DNA from: Chitinophaga hostae
Lineage (GTDB): Bacteria > Bacteroidota > Bacteroidia > Chitinophagales > Chitinophagaceae
Length of the DNA: 64,000 bases
Assembly (NCBI RefSeq): GCF_018224885.1
Contig: NZ_JAGTXB010000012.1
Span: 145,559 to 209,558, forward strand
Direction of reading: 5' to 3'
Positions 35,235 through 42,956 of the stretch are shown here, piece by piece (within the stretch, counting starts at the first letter, position 1; every line of letters begins with the position of its first letter). Below the pieces are notes generated by a model. It did no database searches. It saw only the letters and a list, made by a program, of their open reading frames with translations, and was not told the DNA's origin. Position numbers and translations under genes: made by a program.

Positions 35235-35804
35235 TTATCCTTCAATACCTGCCACAACATGCGCTTTCGCTGCACACAGCAACTGCACCATCGTATCCAG
35301 TTTGTTTTTATAAAATGCAGTAAACCCGCCACCTTGCGGGTTATACAGGTTATCCTTCAAAATAGGAAGGGAATATGGTAATACCCACGCCCTTAGCGCT
35401 TTAGCTACTGCATCCATTGCATTTATACCCTGCATCGCCTGTGTGCCATCTGCCCAGGAGAGCAAAGCTACAACCTTTCCTGTTAAATAAGGACGGTCGT
35501 TCTTGCTGGTCATCTCCAGCCAGTCCAGGCAGTTTTTCATAGCACCGGTCATACTGCCATGATATAATGGTGTCATCCATATGTGAAGATCTGCTTTGCA
35601 AAAAGCCTTGCACATCGCATCTACCGCGGGAGGCTTAAGCCCTGCTTCCTGTTGGGAGAAAAAGGGAATCTGGGCGCTGCCAAGACTGAAAATTTCCGGA
35701 GAAAACCCTTTTGCCTGTAGTTGCTCTGTCAGATATGCCGCCAGCTGGTTGGAGGTGGCATAAGGACGGTCATCAATAGCACCATTAAATATCAGGACGT
35801 TCAT
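35235..35804 (-). CDS. NADPH-dependent FMN reductase / flavodoxin-fold protein
   Basis: A 189-residue flavodoxin-like protein: N-terminal MNVLIFNGAIDDRP, LHIWMTPLYHGSMTGAMKNC (about 94-113, the FMN-loop TPxYxGSxxGxxKN) and CLDWLE. Family members (WrbA, ArsH, EmoB-like) reduce flavins, quinones or metals with NAD(P)H. As the first gene of the suf transcript, it may supply electrons for cluster assembly; that is inference. Promoter-like elements sit 100-130 bases upstream in the divergent spacer with sufR. Confidence 0.85.
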   Translation of the reverse strand: MNVLIFNGAIDDRPYATSNQLAAYLTEQLQAKGFSPEIFSLGSAQIPFFSQQEAGLKPPAVDAMCKAFCKADLHIWMTPLYHGSMTGAMKNCLDWLEMTSKNDRPYLTGKVVALLSWADGTQAMQGINAMDAVAKALRAWVLPYSLPILKDNLYNPQGGGFTAFYKNKLDTMVQLLCAAKAHVVAGIEG

Positions 35805-35833
35805 TAATATCTAATATTTAGAGATTTAACTGA

Positions 35834-35869
35834 TTATGAGATTAAATTTTGATGAAATACGTCTCATAA
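35834..35869. promoter_or_regulatory. 8-base inverted repeat in suf leader
   Basis: TTATGAGA (35834-35841) and TCTCATAA (35862-35869) are exact reverse complements, 20 bases apart. It lies downstream of the predicted suf promoter, in the 5' leader, so it may be an operator or an RNA hairpin. Confidence 0.5.
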
Positions 35870-35904
35870 CCATCAAAATCCCAAAATCTTTTTTTTAGCT
35901 CCTA

Positions 35905-35933
35905 CAAAATTACGACATTTGAGAATAAAACAA
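35905..35933 (-). promoter_or_regulatory. Predicted suf operon promoter
   Basis: On the minus strand, TTG (complement of 35931-35933) and TAATTTTG (complement of 35905-35912) are 18 bases apart, near the Bacteroidota consensus spacing. Transcription would start near 35898, giving a leader of about 95 bases before the first suf-operon gene. Confidence 0.6.
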
Positions 35934-35944
35934 GTAATAACTTG
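35931..35944. promoter_or_regulatory. Palindrome CAAGT-AATA-ACTTG overlapping suf -33 box and sufR start
   Basis: A perfect 5-base inverted repeat with 4-base spacer. It covers the predicted -33 element of the suf promoter and the TTG start codon of the divergent sufR-like gene, so one bound repressor could control both. Confidence 0.5.
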
Positions 35945-36583
35945 GAAAATTATCCAATACGAACCAAGAATGCTGCCGAACGGTTTTTGACGCTGCTCAA
36001 GACCCGGGGACCGCTGTCCGCAGCCGAACTGGCCAGTGAATTGGGTATTACCGGAGAGGGCGCCCGGCTTCAGCTGCTGAAACTGGCAGAAGATGGCTTG
36101 GTTCACTCTGAAAGTACTTCCAGGGGCGTAGGGCGGCCTGTTTTAATATGGAGCCTCACCCCATTGGGTAATGCCCGCTTTCCCGACACACATACCGAGC
36201 TGAGCCTTCAGCTGATCCAAACCATCAAAACGGTTTTAGGCAAGGAAGCGCTCGACAACGTAGTCAATGCCCGGGAAAAAAGCCAGCTCGAAAAATACAA
36301 CATCGCCCTGGAAGGGGTAACCGGCCTGGAAAACAGGCTCAGCTCGTTTGCAGCTATCCGTTCAGGAGAAGGCTACCTGGCGGAATGGAAAAAAGAAGGA
36401 GATACCTACTACTTTATAGAAAATCACTGTCCGATCTGTTGCGCTGCCTCAGAATGCGATAATATCTGTACCTCAGAAATGAGAACATTTGTCAGCATAC
36501 TGGGCCAAAAAATGAATGTGTCCCGTATGGAACACATTATCAATGGCGCCCGCCGTTGTGTTTACAAAATCGACGCGGAATAA
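35942..36583 (+). CDS. SufR-like Fe-S transcriptional regulator
   Basis: A 213-residue regulator. Winged helix-turn-helix at 10-75 (TAELASELGITGEGARLQLL-type helices: AAELASELGITGEGARLQLL, wing VGRPVLIWSLT). The C-terminal domain carries a cysteine cluster C163, C166, C167, C172, C176 plus C206, as in SufR proteins that bind a [4Fe-4S] or [2Fe-2S] cluster and repress suf genes. Start is a TTG at 35942; no ATG precedes the HTH. Divergence from the suf operon strongly supports that target. Its stop is 4 bases from the convergent EamA gene's stop. Confidence 0.88.
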   Translation: MENYPIRTKNAAERFLTLLKTRGPLSAAELASELGITGEGARLQLLKLAEDGLVHSESTSRGVGRPVLIWSLTPLGNARFPDTHTELSLQLIQTIKTVLGKEALDNVVNAREKSQLEKYNIALEGVTGLENRLSSFAAIRSGEGYLAEWKKEGDTYYFIENHCPICCAASECDNICTSEMRTFVSILGQKMNVSRMEHIINGARRCVYKIDAE

Positions 36584-36587
36584 TTCC

Positions 36588-37004
36588 CTACTTTATAATC
36601 AATACCAATGTGCCCGCTATTATCAGCCCGGCGCCAACAGCTGTTTTCCAGGTAAGCGCTTCCTGCAGGAAAACCGCTGCCAGTATAATCGTCAGCGCTA
36701 CGCTGAGCTTATCTACCGGCGCCACCTGCGATACCTTTCCCACCTGTAAAGCCTTAAAATAAAAAAGCCAGGAACAACCGGTAGCCAGGCCGGATAATAC
36801 CAGGAACACCATACTGTGCCTGGAAATAGCACCAAAACTTTTAAACTCACCCCGGGCAATTACAATAGCCCAGGCCATCACCAGGATGATCACCGTTCTG
36901 ATCGCCGTAGCCAGGTTAGACGGAATATCAACGACCCCTATTTTGGCGAAGATCGCCGTCAGCGCTGCAAAAGCAGCCGATAATAAAGCATAGATCCACC
37001 ACAT
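36588..37004 (-). CDS. EamA-family (DMT superfamily) small transporter
   Basis: A 138-residue protein with a single EamA/DUF606-type module of about five hydrophobic helices (WIYALLSAAFAALTAIFAKI, TAIRTVIILVMAWAIVIA, MVFLVLSGLATGCSWLFYF, ALTIILAAVFLQEALT, AVGAGLIIAGTLVLII). Half the size of the usual ten-helix EamA proteins, so it probably acts as a dimer. Substrate unknown. The acetyltransferase gene lies 69 bases upstream on the same strand, with a repeat element between. Confidence 0.85.
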   Translation of the reverse strand: MWWIYALLSAAFAALTAIFAKIGVVDIPSNLATAIRTVIILVMAWAIVIARGEFKSFGAISRHSMVFLVLSGLATGCSWLFYFKALQVGKVSQVAPVDKLSVALTIILAAVFLQEALTWKTAVGAGLIIAGTLVLIIK

Positions 37005-37023
37005 GAGCGCATAGTTTGTTTGA

Positions 37024-37087
37024 GAATTACGAATTACGGTGATCTCAGCGAAGGGTCTCGTAATTCGTAATTCCTAATTCGTAATTA
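37024..37087. repeat. Inverted repeat, GAATTACG family, containing an acetyltransferase stop codon
   Basis: GAATTACGAATTACG (37024-37038) and CGTAATTCGTAATTC (37059-37073) are perfect reverse complements with a 20-base spacer; a further unit CTAATTCGTAATTA follows (37074-37087). That extra unit contains the TAG stop and the last codons of the acetyltransferase gene. Confidence 0.92.
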
Positions 37088-37577
37088 TTTTATACCCCAA
37101 TATCTTCAGACTTCTTTCTACGCCATCCAGTACGGCTATTTCCGGGAGATGTGCCCATTCGCTGAAACCCATATCAGTAAAGAGCTTCAGACTAGGCGTA
37201 TTGTGCGCGAAAATAAAACCAAGCAATGTTTGCACACCATATTCCGGCGCCACCTCAATGGCATAACGTAACACCTGTTTGCCCAAACCTTTTCCCCGCG
37301 CGGATTCAGCCAGGTAAATACTTACCTCCACTGTACCGTTATAAGCCGGGCGCCCGTAAAAAGACTGGAAGCTCATCCAGCCTACATTATTCCCATCCAG
37401 GTCAATCATCCACAGGGGCCGGTGCGTGGCATTGTGCGCGTGAAACCAGGGCAAGCGGCTCTCCGGTGTAACAGGACTGGTATCAGCCGTCACCATCCTG
37501 CCGGCAATGGTACTGTTATAAATGTCAACGATCCTTGGCAGATCTGTTTCGGCGGCATGCCTGAATTGCAAACTCAT
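37074..37577 (-). CDS. GNAT N-acetyltransferase (phosphinothricin/methionine sulfoximine type)
   Basis: A 167-residue GNAT protein. LRFRHAAETDLPRIVDIYNSTI-type start (here LQFRHAAETDLPRIVDIYN), VEVSIYLAESARGKGLGKQV (about 84-103, acetyl-CoA loop RGKGLG), and TLLGFIFAHNTPSLKLFTDM. These match the PAT/bar-like family acting on phosphinothricin, methionine sulfoximine or related amines; the natural substrate is unknown. The C-terminal residues ITN and the stop lie in an intergenic repeat. Confidence 0.87.
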   Translation of the reverse strand: MSLQFRHAAETDLPRIVDIYNSTIAGRMVTADTSPVTPESRLPWFHAHNATHRPLWMIDLDGNNVGWMSFQSFYGRPAYNGTVEVSIYLAESARGKGLGKQVLRYAIEVAPEYGVQTLLGFIFAHNTPSLKLFTDMGFSEWAHLPEIAVLDGVERSLKILGYKIITN

Positions 37578-37591
37578 GATAGCAGTAATGA

Positions 37592-38146
37592 TTAAAAAAT
37601 AGATTCCCTGGTATATTCGTGTCTTAAAAGACTGTATAACTCAGCATTTACAAATTTACCCTTCTCAAAGAAAGCATCTCTCAAAAAACCTTCATAACGG
37701 AACCCCAGCCTGGTCAGCAATTTTGACGAGGCGAGATTATCCGGATCCACAAATGCTTCTATACGGTTAAACTGCAATTCTTCATAACCATAGGTCAGCA
37801 TACAACCCACGGCTTCTTTCATAATACCCTTGCCCCAAAGGGCAGGTTGCAGGTCATATCCAATCTCCGCTTTGAAATGTGGTTTATTGATTTTGTGATA
37901 TCCACAGGTGCCAATCAGCTCATCGCTTCCGGCAACGGTGATCGCCCAGCGCATACCCTCCTCATCTTCCAGGCTTTTGCGGAAGAACTGGATAATGTGG
38001 GTGGCCTCACTGATATTGGAAAATGAATCAATGTCCATGAACCTGGTAACCGCATCATCTGAAAAATGCCTGAACAGGGCGGCAGTGTCTTTATCTTCTA
38101 TAGGCCTCAGTACCAGGTTGCCGGTACTTAAAACGGGTAAATGCAT
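37592..38146 (-). CDS. GNAT N-acetyltransferase, RimJ/RimL type
   Basis: A 184-residue GNAT protein: LSTGNLVLRPIEDKDTAALF at the start, IGYDLQPALWGKGIMKEAVG (about 92-111, acetyl-CoA loop) and RIEAFVDPDNLASSKLLTRL, followed by GFRYEGFLRD. These are the marks of the RimJ/RimL group that acetylates protein N-termini or small amines. It is 14 bases upstream of the other acetyltransferase gene on the same strand and likely cotranscribed. Confidence 0.9.
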   Translation of the reverse strand: MHLPVLSTGNLVLRPIEDKDTAALFRHFSDDAVTRFMDIDSFSNISEATHIIQFFRKSLEDEEGMRWAITVAGSDELIGTCGYHKINKPHFKAEIGYDLQPALWGKGIMKEAVGCMLTYGYEELQFNRIEAFVDPDNLASSKLLTRLGFRYEGFLRDAFFEKGKFVNAELYSLLRHEYTRESIF

Positions 38147-38252
38147 GATCCGGTTGCCGATTTAGGTGAAGACAAAGCTAACAGATATTGCCAAATTGTC
38201 CATGTCATCCATGATTTTAATCCCGCTTTAATGACTACCCGTTTAAACAATC

Positions 38253-38260
38253 CTACTTTT
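38253..38260 (+). promoter_or_regulatory. Candidate -7 element of the metal-efflux regulator
   Basis: TACTTTTG matches TAnnTTTG, 28 bases before the ATG at 38288. The -33 box is not clear. Confidence 0.5.
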
Positions 38261-38287
38261 GCCGGGGTTATATTTTAATTATTGACT

Positions 38288-38968
38288 ATGAAAATATTGG
38301 TTATAGAAGATGAAATTAAAGTAGGCGCCTTTATAAAACGGGGGCTGGAAGAACATCATCACCAGGTGGAAGTACATACGGATGGCATAGCCGGGCAGCA
38401 AGCCGCGATGGAACATGATTATGACCTGATACTCCTGGATATTATGCTGCCCGGTATCAACGGTATCACTGTCTGCAAAAATCTAAGGACACTGGAGGTG
38501 AGTGCTCCCATCCTCATGCTGACCGCCCTCAATGCCACCCAGGATATTGTAGATGGACTCAATGCCGGCGCGGATGATTATCTCGCCAAGCCATTTCATT
38601 TCTCGGAGCTGGTGGCCAGGATACACGCGCTCTCCCGGCGGAAAAGCCAGTTTCACCAGGAACAGGCTATTCTTAGTTTCGCGGATCTGCAATTAAATAC
38701 AAACACCAAAACCGCCAGCAGGGAAGGGCAGGAGATCACGCTTACTGCAAAGGAATATGCGCTGCTGGAACTGTTGTTAAAAAATACAGGCAAGGTTCTT
38801 TCCCGTGCATTGATCTCTGAAGCAGTATGGGGACTGGAGTTCGACACCGGCACTAATACCATCGATGTATATGTTAACTATCTCCGGAATAAAATTGAAA
38901 AGGGCTTTGCCGGGGAAAAGCTCATCCATACCGTAGTTGGAATGGGATATATCATGAAACAGCGGTAA
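38288..38968 (+). CDS. OmpR-family response regulator (CusR/CopR-like)
   Basis: A 226-residue regulator from the ATG at 38288 (a TTG two codons earlier is not needed). Receiver: E8/D9, phospho-acceptor D51 in LILLDIMLPG, T79 and K101 region (DDYLAKPFHF). C-terminal winged helix with LTAKEYALLELLLKNTGKVL and TIDVYVNYLRNKIEKGF. With the following kinase and TolC/adaptor/RND genes it forms a metal-responsive control unit; the signal is inferred from context. Its TAA overlaps an inverted repeat that separates it from the kinase gene. Confidence 0.94.
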   Translation: MKILVIEDEIKVGAFIKRGLEEHHHQVEVHTDGIAGQQAAMEHDYDLILLDIMLPGINGITVCKNLRTLEVSAPILMLTALNATQDIVDGLNAGADDYLAKPFHFSELVARIHALSRRKSQFHQEQAILSFADLQLNTNTKTASREGQEITLTAKEYALLELLLKNTGKVLSRALISEAVWGLEFDTGTNTIDVYVNYLRNKIEKGFAGEKLIHTVVGMGYIMKQR

Positions 38969-39085
38969 GCTTTTAGCTGTTAGCTTTTAGGGACCTGCAT
39001 TATTTGTATTTTTTTGAGTAATAATTTGATAGAGAAATATCATGCCATAGAACAACTAACAGCTAATGGCTAAAAGCTAATAGCT
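38967..39085. repeat. Inverted repeat, GCTAAAAGCTAA family, between regulator and kinase genes
   Basis: Left arm AAGCTTTTAGCTGTTAGC.. (38967-38990) pairs with right arm ..CTAATGGCTAAAAGCT (39056-39078) with about three mismatches, and the right side continues to 39085. It fills the whole gap from the regulator stop to 2 bases before the kinase ATG, so the kinase has no normal leader. Confidence 0.9.
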
Positions 39086-39087
39086 TT

Positions 39088-40458
39088 ATGAAAATTCGTC
39101 ACCGTTTATCATTGCAGTTTACCCTGATATCAGGTATCATCCTTACCGTTGTTTTCGTACTGATATACCTGTTATCGGCCCAGTATATCCAGAACAGTTT
39201 TTATAAACTGTTGCAGATGCGTGCGCTGGTAACGGCACAGGTTTACCTCGAAAAAGATGAGCTGACAAAAAAGAAATTCCTGGAAATAGAGAAAAGCTAC
39301 CGGGAACGCATACCCGACGAATCCAGTAATATTTATGATCAGGATAACCAGCCGGCATTTATAGAAAAAACAAGATATAACTGGCCGGTATCCATGCTGG
39401 AAACCATCCGCCATAAAGAGGTATACCGGTTCCGCTTCCAGGAAGAATCGGGGTTGGGGATTTATTATCCCGATAACCAGGGCGATTTTGTAGTGATTGT
39501 TACAGCCCGCAATACCACGGGCATACAACAGCTGAACTACCTGATGTGGATACTGATAGTGATGTTCTTTGTGGCATTACTGATTGTTTTTTTGATGGGA
39601 CAATGGTATGCCAGCAAGGCCCTGGGGCCCATCAAAAGCATTAACCGGCAGGTAAAAAACATCCGTTCCAATAACCTGCATATGCGGGTGGAGCAGGGGC
39701 GCAATAAAGATGAAATAGATGAACTGGCTACCAATTTTAACGGCTTACTCCAGCATATGGAGCAGGCCTTTGATATGCAGCGGTCCTTCGTTTCCAATGC
39801 TTCCCACGAACTGCGTACACCGCTCACCACCATTATCGGGGAAATAGAAGTAACCTTACAGCAGGCGCGCAGCCAGGAAGACTATGTACAAACTTTAGGC
39901 ACGCTGCTGATAGAGTCAGAAAAACTGAAGATCATCACGGACGGCCTGTTACAGCTAACAAGGGTAGATGCTGATCTTACCGGCGCCAACACCACAATGA
40001 TCCGCCTGGATGAACTGCTTTGGGAGATACAGGAGTGCTGGCTTCATAAGATGCCGGCAACACGGTTGCACGTGAAATTAAATGATATGCCCGCAGATGC
40101 TGCACAGCTTTGCATCCGCGGAAGCCGCTCCCTGTTGATGCTGGCATTGCAGAATATCATCAGGAACGCTTTTAAATTTTCGTATAACCGTGATGTTAAC
40201 TGCCTGCTGACTTACAGTCAATCAGGCGTTTCTTTATCCATCAGCGACCATGGTATAGGCATCGCTGCCGCTGACCTGGAAAAAATATTCCTGCCACTTT
40301 ACCGCGCCGAAAATGCGCATACCTTCGATGGCTATGGGATAGGGCTGTCGATGACACAGAAAATACTGCAACTGCACCAGGCGGTTGTCACCGTAAGCAG
40401 TGTGCCGGGGCAGGGGACCACGTTTAATATCTTCTTTTCACCAGCGCACAAATTCTAA
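39088..40458 (+). CDS. Sensor histidine kinase (HAMP-HisKA-HATPase), metal sensing
   Basis: A 456-residue membrane kinase. Helix 1 about 11-31, periplasmic sensor about 32-150, helix 2 about 152-172 (WILIVMFFVALLIVFLMGQW), HAMP about 175-228, HisKA with H240 in NASHELRTPLTT, and HATPase with N box IIRNAFKFSY and G box GYGIGLSMTQ. Partner of the preceding OmpR-type regulator. Role in metal sensing is inferred from the adjacent efflux operon. The regulator and kinase genes are split by a 119-base repeat. Confidence 0.93.
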   Translation: MKIRHRLSLQFTLISGIILTVVFVLIYLLSAQYIQNSFYKLLQMRALVTAQVYLEKDELTKKKFLEIEKSYRERIPDESSNIYDQDNQPAFIEKTRYNWPVSMLETIRHKEVYRFRFQEESGLGIYYPDNQGDFVVIVTARNTTGIQQLNYLMWILIVMFFVALLIVFLMGQWYASKALGPIKSINRQVKNIRSNNLHMRVEQGRNKDEIDELATNFNGLLQHMEQAFDMQRSFVSNASHELRTPLTTIIGEIEVTLQQARSQEDYVQTLGTLLIESEKLKIITDGLLQLTRVDADLTGANTTMIRLDELLWEIQECWLHKMPATRLHVKLNDMPADAAQLCIRGSRSLLMLALQNIIRNAFKFSYNRDVNCLLTYSQSGVSLSISDHGIGIAAADLEKIFLPLYRAENAHTFDGYGIGLSMTQKILQLHQAVVTVSSVPGQGTTFNIFFSPAHKF

Positions 40459-40529
40459 TTTCGTTTTAACTTTATTCTAATAGTCCGCTAATCGTGTGGT
40501 GTCATCTTTGCAACGAAAATTAAAGTTGT

Positions 40530-41813
40530 ATGATCACCAGACCAGCACTAAGTACCTATCTTGTACTGTTTGGCACCCTGTTCCGCTTTACGGCTTCCGC
40601 ACAGGCAACAGATACCCTGAAGCTCTCACTTCCTGAAGCAGAACAACGGCTACTGGAAAAAAATATTCCCCTGCTGGCGCAGCGCTACAGTATTGATGCG
40701 GCTAAAGCAGGCATCATCACCGCCAAACTCTGGGATAATCCGCAAGTGACATTTGAGAATGTATTGTACAATCATACCACTAAAAAATGGTTCGATTTTT
40801 CACACGAAGGACAAAACTCACTGCAGGTAGAACAGCTCTTTAAGCTCGCCGGTAAACGTAATAAAGCCGTAAAGCTCGCGCAGAGCAGTGTGAAACTGAG
40901 CGAATACCAGTTCTATGATATGCTTCGTACCCTGCGGTTTTCTCTGCACGATAATTTTTATGATCTCTGTTATAAACAACGGTCGCTGGAAACCTTTGCA
41001 GGCCAGATCAGCTTCCTGCAAACAGTGGTAGCTGTATTCACTGCACAGCAGCGGGCCGGTAATATTGCGCCAAAGGAAATTATCCGTATCAAATCCATGT
41101 TGTACGATCTGCAACATGATCATCTTGCCCTGCAACAGGATATTCAACAAACCCAGTCGGACCTGGCGCTGCTGATAAGAGTGCCGCCCGGTACGCTGAT
41201 ACAGCCACAGCTGCCTGATATCAGCCCCGGCACCCCGGCTGCCCTGCAATATGGCTTCCCGGCATTGCTGGATACCGCCAGGCAGTATCGCTTTGACCTG
41301 AAAATCAACCAGGAAACTGTGAATTATAATCATCTCAACCTGCGCCTGCAACAGGCAATGGCGGTGCCGGACCTGCAGGTGGGTGTTTCTTACGATAAAC
41401 AGGGCAACTTTGAACGTAACTATAATGGTCTGAATGTGTCAATGCCATTGCCCTTCTTTAACCGTAACCAGGGAAATATCAAAGCTGCCAGGGCTACGCT
41501 GGAAAGCAGCAAGCTGTTGCTGGAAGGCCAGGAAGACCAGCTGGCGCATGAAGTAATGAACAGCCTGCAACAGGCGCTGCAAACGGAAAAACTTATCAGT
41601 GAATTCGATCCGGGGTTTGAAAATGATTACAGCAAAATGATGAGTGAGGTGGAGAAGAATTACCGGCTTCACAACATCGGGTTGCTTGAATTTATTGACT
41701 TATATGATGCCTATCGTAATAATGTGCTTAAAATGAATGAGCTGAAATATGACCGGCTCCATGCATTGGAATCACTCAATTTCAGCACCGGCGTGCTCAT
41801 TTTTCATCCCTGA
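40530..41813 (+). CDS. TolC-family outer-membrane efflux protein
   Basis: A 427-residue OEP protein with signal peptide (TYLVLFGTLFRFTASAQA, to about residue 26) and the two long coiled-coil repeats typical of TolC/CusC (LPEAEQRLLEKNIPLLAQRY; EDQLAHEVMNSLQQALQTEK). It should form the outer-membrane duct for the RND pump encoded two genes downstream. Start 71 bases after the kinase stop; CATCTTTG near 40505 is close to a -7 box. The adaptor gene follows 15 bases later. Confidence 0.92.
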   Translation: MITRPALSTYLVLFGTLFRFTASAQATDTLKLSLPEAEQRLLEKNIPLLAQRYSIDAAKAGIITAKLWDNPQVTFENVLYNHTTKKWFDFSHEGQNSLQVEQLFKLAGKRNKAVKLAQSSVKLSEYQFYDMLRTLRFSLHDNFYDLCYKQRSLETFAGQISFLQTVVAVFTAQQRAGNIAPKEIIRIKSMLYDLQHDHLALQQDIQQTQSDLALLIRVPPGTLIQPQLPDISPGTPAALQYGFPALLDTARQYRFDLKINQETVNYNHLNLRLQQAMAVPDLQVGVSYDKQGNFERNYNGLNVSMPLPFFNRNQGNIKAARATLESSKLLLEGQEDQLAHEVMNSLQQALQTEKLISEFDPGFENDYSKMMSEVEKNYRLHNIGLLEFIDLYDAYRNNVLKMNELKYDRLHALESLNFSTGVLIFHP

Positions 41814-41828
41814 TAAATCCTTCTGACC

Positions 41829-42938
41829 ATGCAATACGCTATTAAAAATTATATACCTGCAATTGTTGTTATCATATCCATCAGTGGTATCATCACCGGC
41901 TGCGGCAGCAAAGCGGCCACGGAAGCGCCCCGTCCATGGATGCTTTCAGACTCCCTGCTCCGCACGCTGGTAGTTGATACCGCAAGTGCCGGACCCATAG
42001 AAAATGAAATTTTGCTTACCGGGAAAATCACAGAGAATGAAGATAAAACCGCGCGGATCTTTCCCATGGTAAGCGGCATCGTGACAGATGTAAAAGTGCA
42101 TTCCGGTGATTTTGTGCAGAAAGGACAGGTGCTGGCCATTCTAAAAAGCCCGGAAATGGCCGGGTTCACCGCCGATCAACGTATATCCGTTAACGATATG
42201 CAGACGGCCAAACGCAATATGGAAGTGGCGGAATCCTTTTACCAGAGCGGGTTAAATTCCCAAAAGGAATATGAAGAGGCAAAAAGCAACTACGATAAAG
42301 CGGTGGCCGCCTGGAATAAGTCGCGGGCCATACTGGAAATAAACGGAGGCGGGCATCAGACCAATTACGCGGTGAAAGCGCCGGTACCGGGTTTTATTAT
42401 CAGCAAAAGAGCGGCAGAAAGTATGCAGTGGCGGCCGGATAATACAGATCCCATTTTTGTGATTGCTGACCTGAATAATGTTTGGGCTATGATCAACATT
42501 TTTGAATCCGATATCGCCAGCATCCGCGAAGGCGACCGGGTAGAGATGTCCACCTTGTCTTATCCCGATAAATCCTTTTCAGGGAAAATAGATAAGATCT
42601 ACAATGTGCTGGACCCTGAAAACAAAGTGATGAAAGCCCGCGTAGTGGTGGATAATCCGGGCTTTCTGCTGAAACCGGAGATGTTTGTAAGGGTAAAAGC
42701 AAACCGTCGCGCTGATAGTAACCTGGTCAGCATACCATCGAGGGGAATCATCTTTGACCACGATAAATACTACGTACTGGTACGCACCAACGAAAAAAGC
42801 GGGGTTCAGATCCGGGAGATAAAAATCGATAGAACCAGCGGGGGTAGGACCTATGTTAATGCCGGGCTGAAAGAAGGCGACCGGGTGATTGCATCCCGGC
42901 AGGTATTCATCTATGAAACGCTGAAAGATCAGCAGTAA
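41829..42938 (+). CDS. RND efflux periplasmic adaptor (HlyD/CusB family) lipoprotein
   Basis: A 369-residue membrane-fusion protein with a lipoprotein signal (IISISGIITGCGSK, lipidated Cys about residue 25). Barrel-sandwich hybrid (about 70-110; RIFPMVSGIVTDVKVHSGDF), alpha-helical hairpin (about 115-170), beta-barrel (NVWAMINIFESDIASIREGD) and membrane-proximal domain. No Met/His-rich N-terminal metal segment of the CusB type is visible. Cotranscribed with the TolC (15 bases) and RND (18 bases) genes. Confidence 0.93.
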   Translation: MQYAIKNYIPAIVVIISISGIITGCGSKAATEAPRPWMLSDSLLRTLVVDTASAGPIENEILLTGKITENEDKTARIFPMVSGIVTDVKVHSGDFVQKGQVLAILKSPEMAGFTADQRISVNDMQTAKRNMEVAESFYQSGLNSQKEYEEAKSNYDKAVAAWNKSRAILEINGGGHQTNYAVKAPVPGFIISKRAAESMQWRPDNTDPIFVIADLNNVWAMINIFESDIASIREGDRVEMSTLSYPDKSFSGKIDKIYNVLDPENKVMKARVVVDNPGFLLKPEMFVRVKANRRADSNLVSIPSRGIIFDHDKYYVLVRTNEKSGVQIREIKIDRTSGGRTYVNAGLKEGDRVIASRQVFIYETLKDQQ

Positions 42939-42956
42939 CCGCTAAAGGCCATTACC

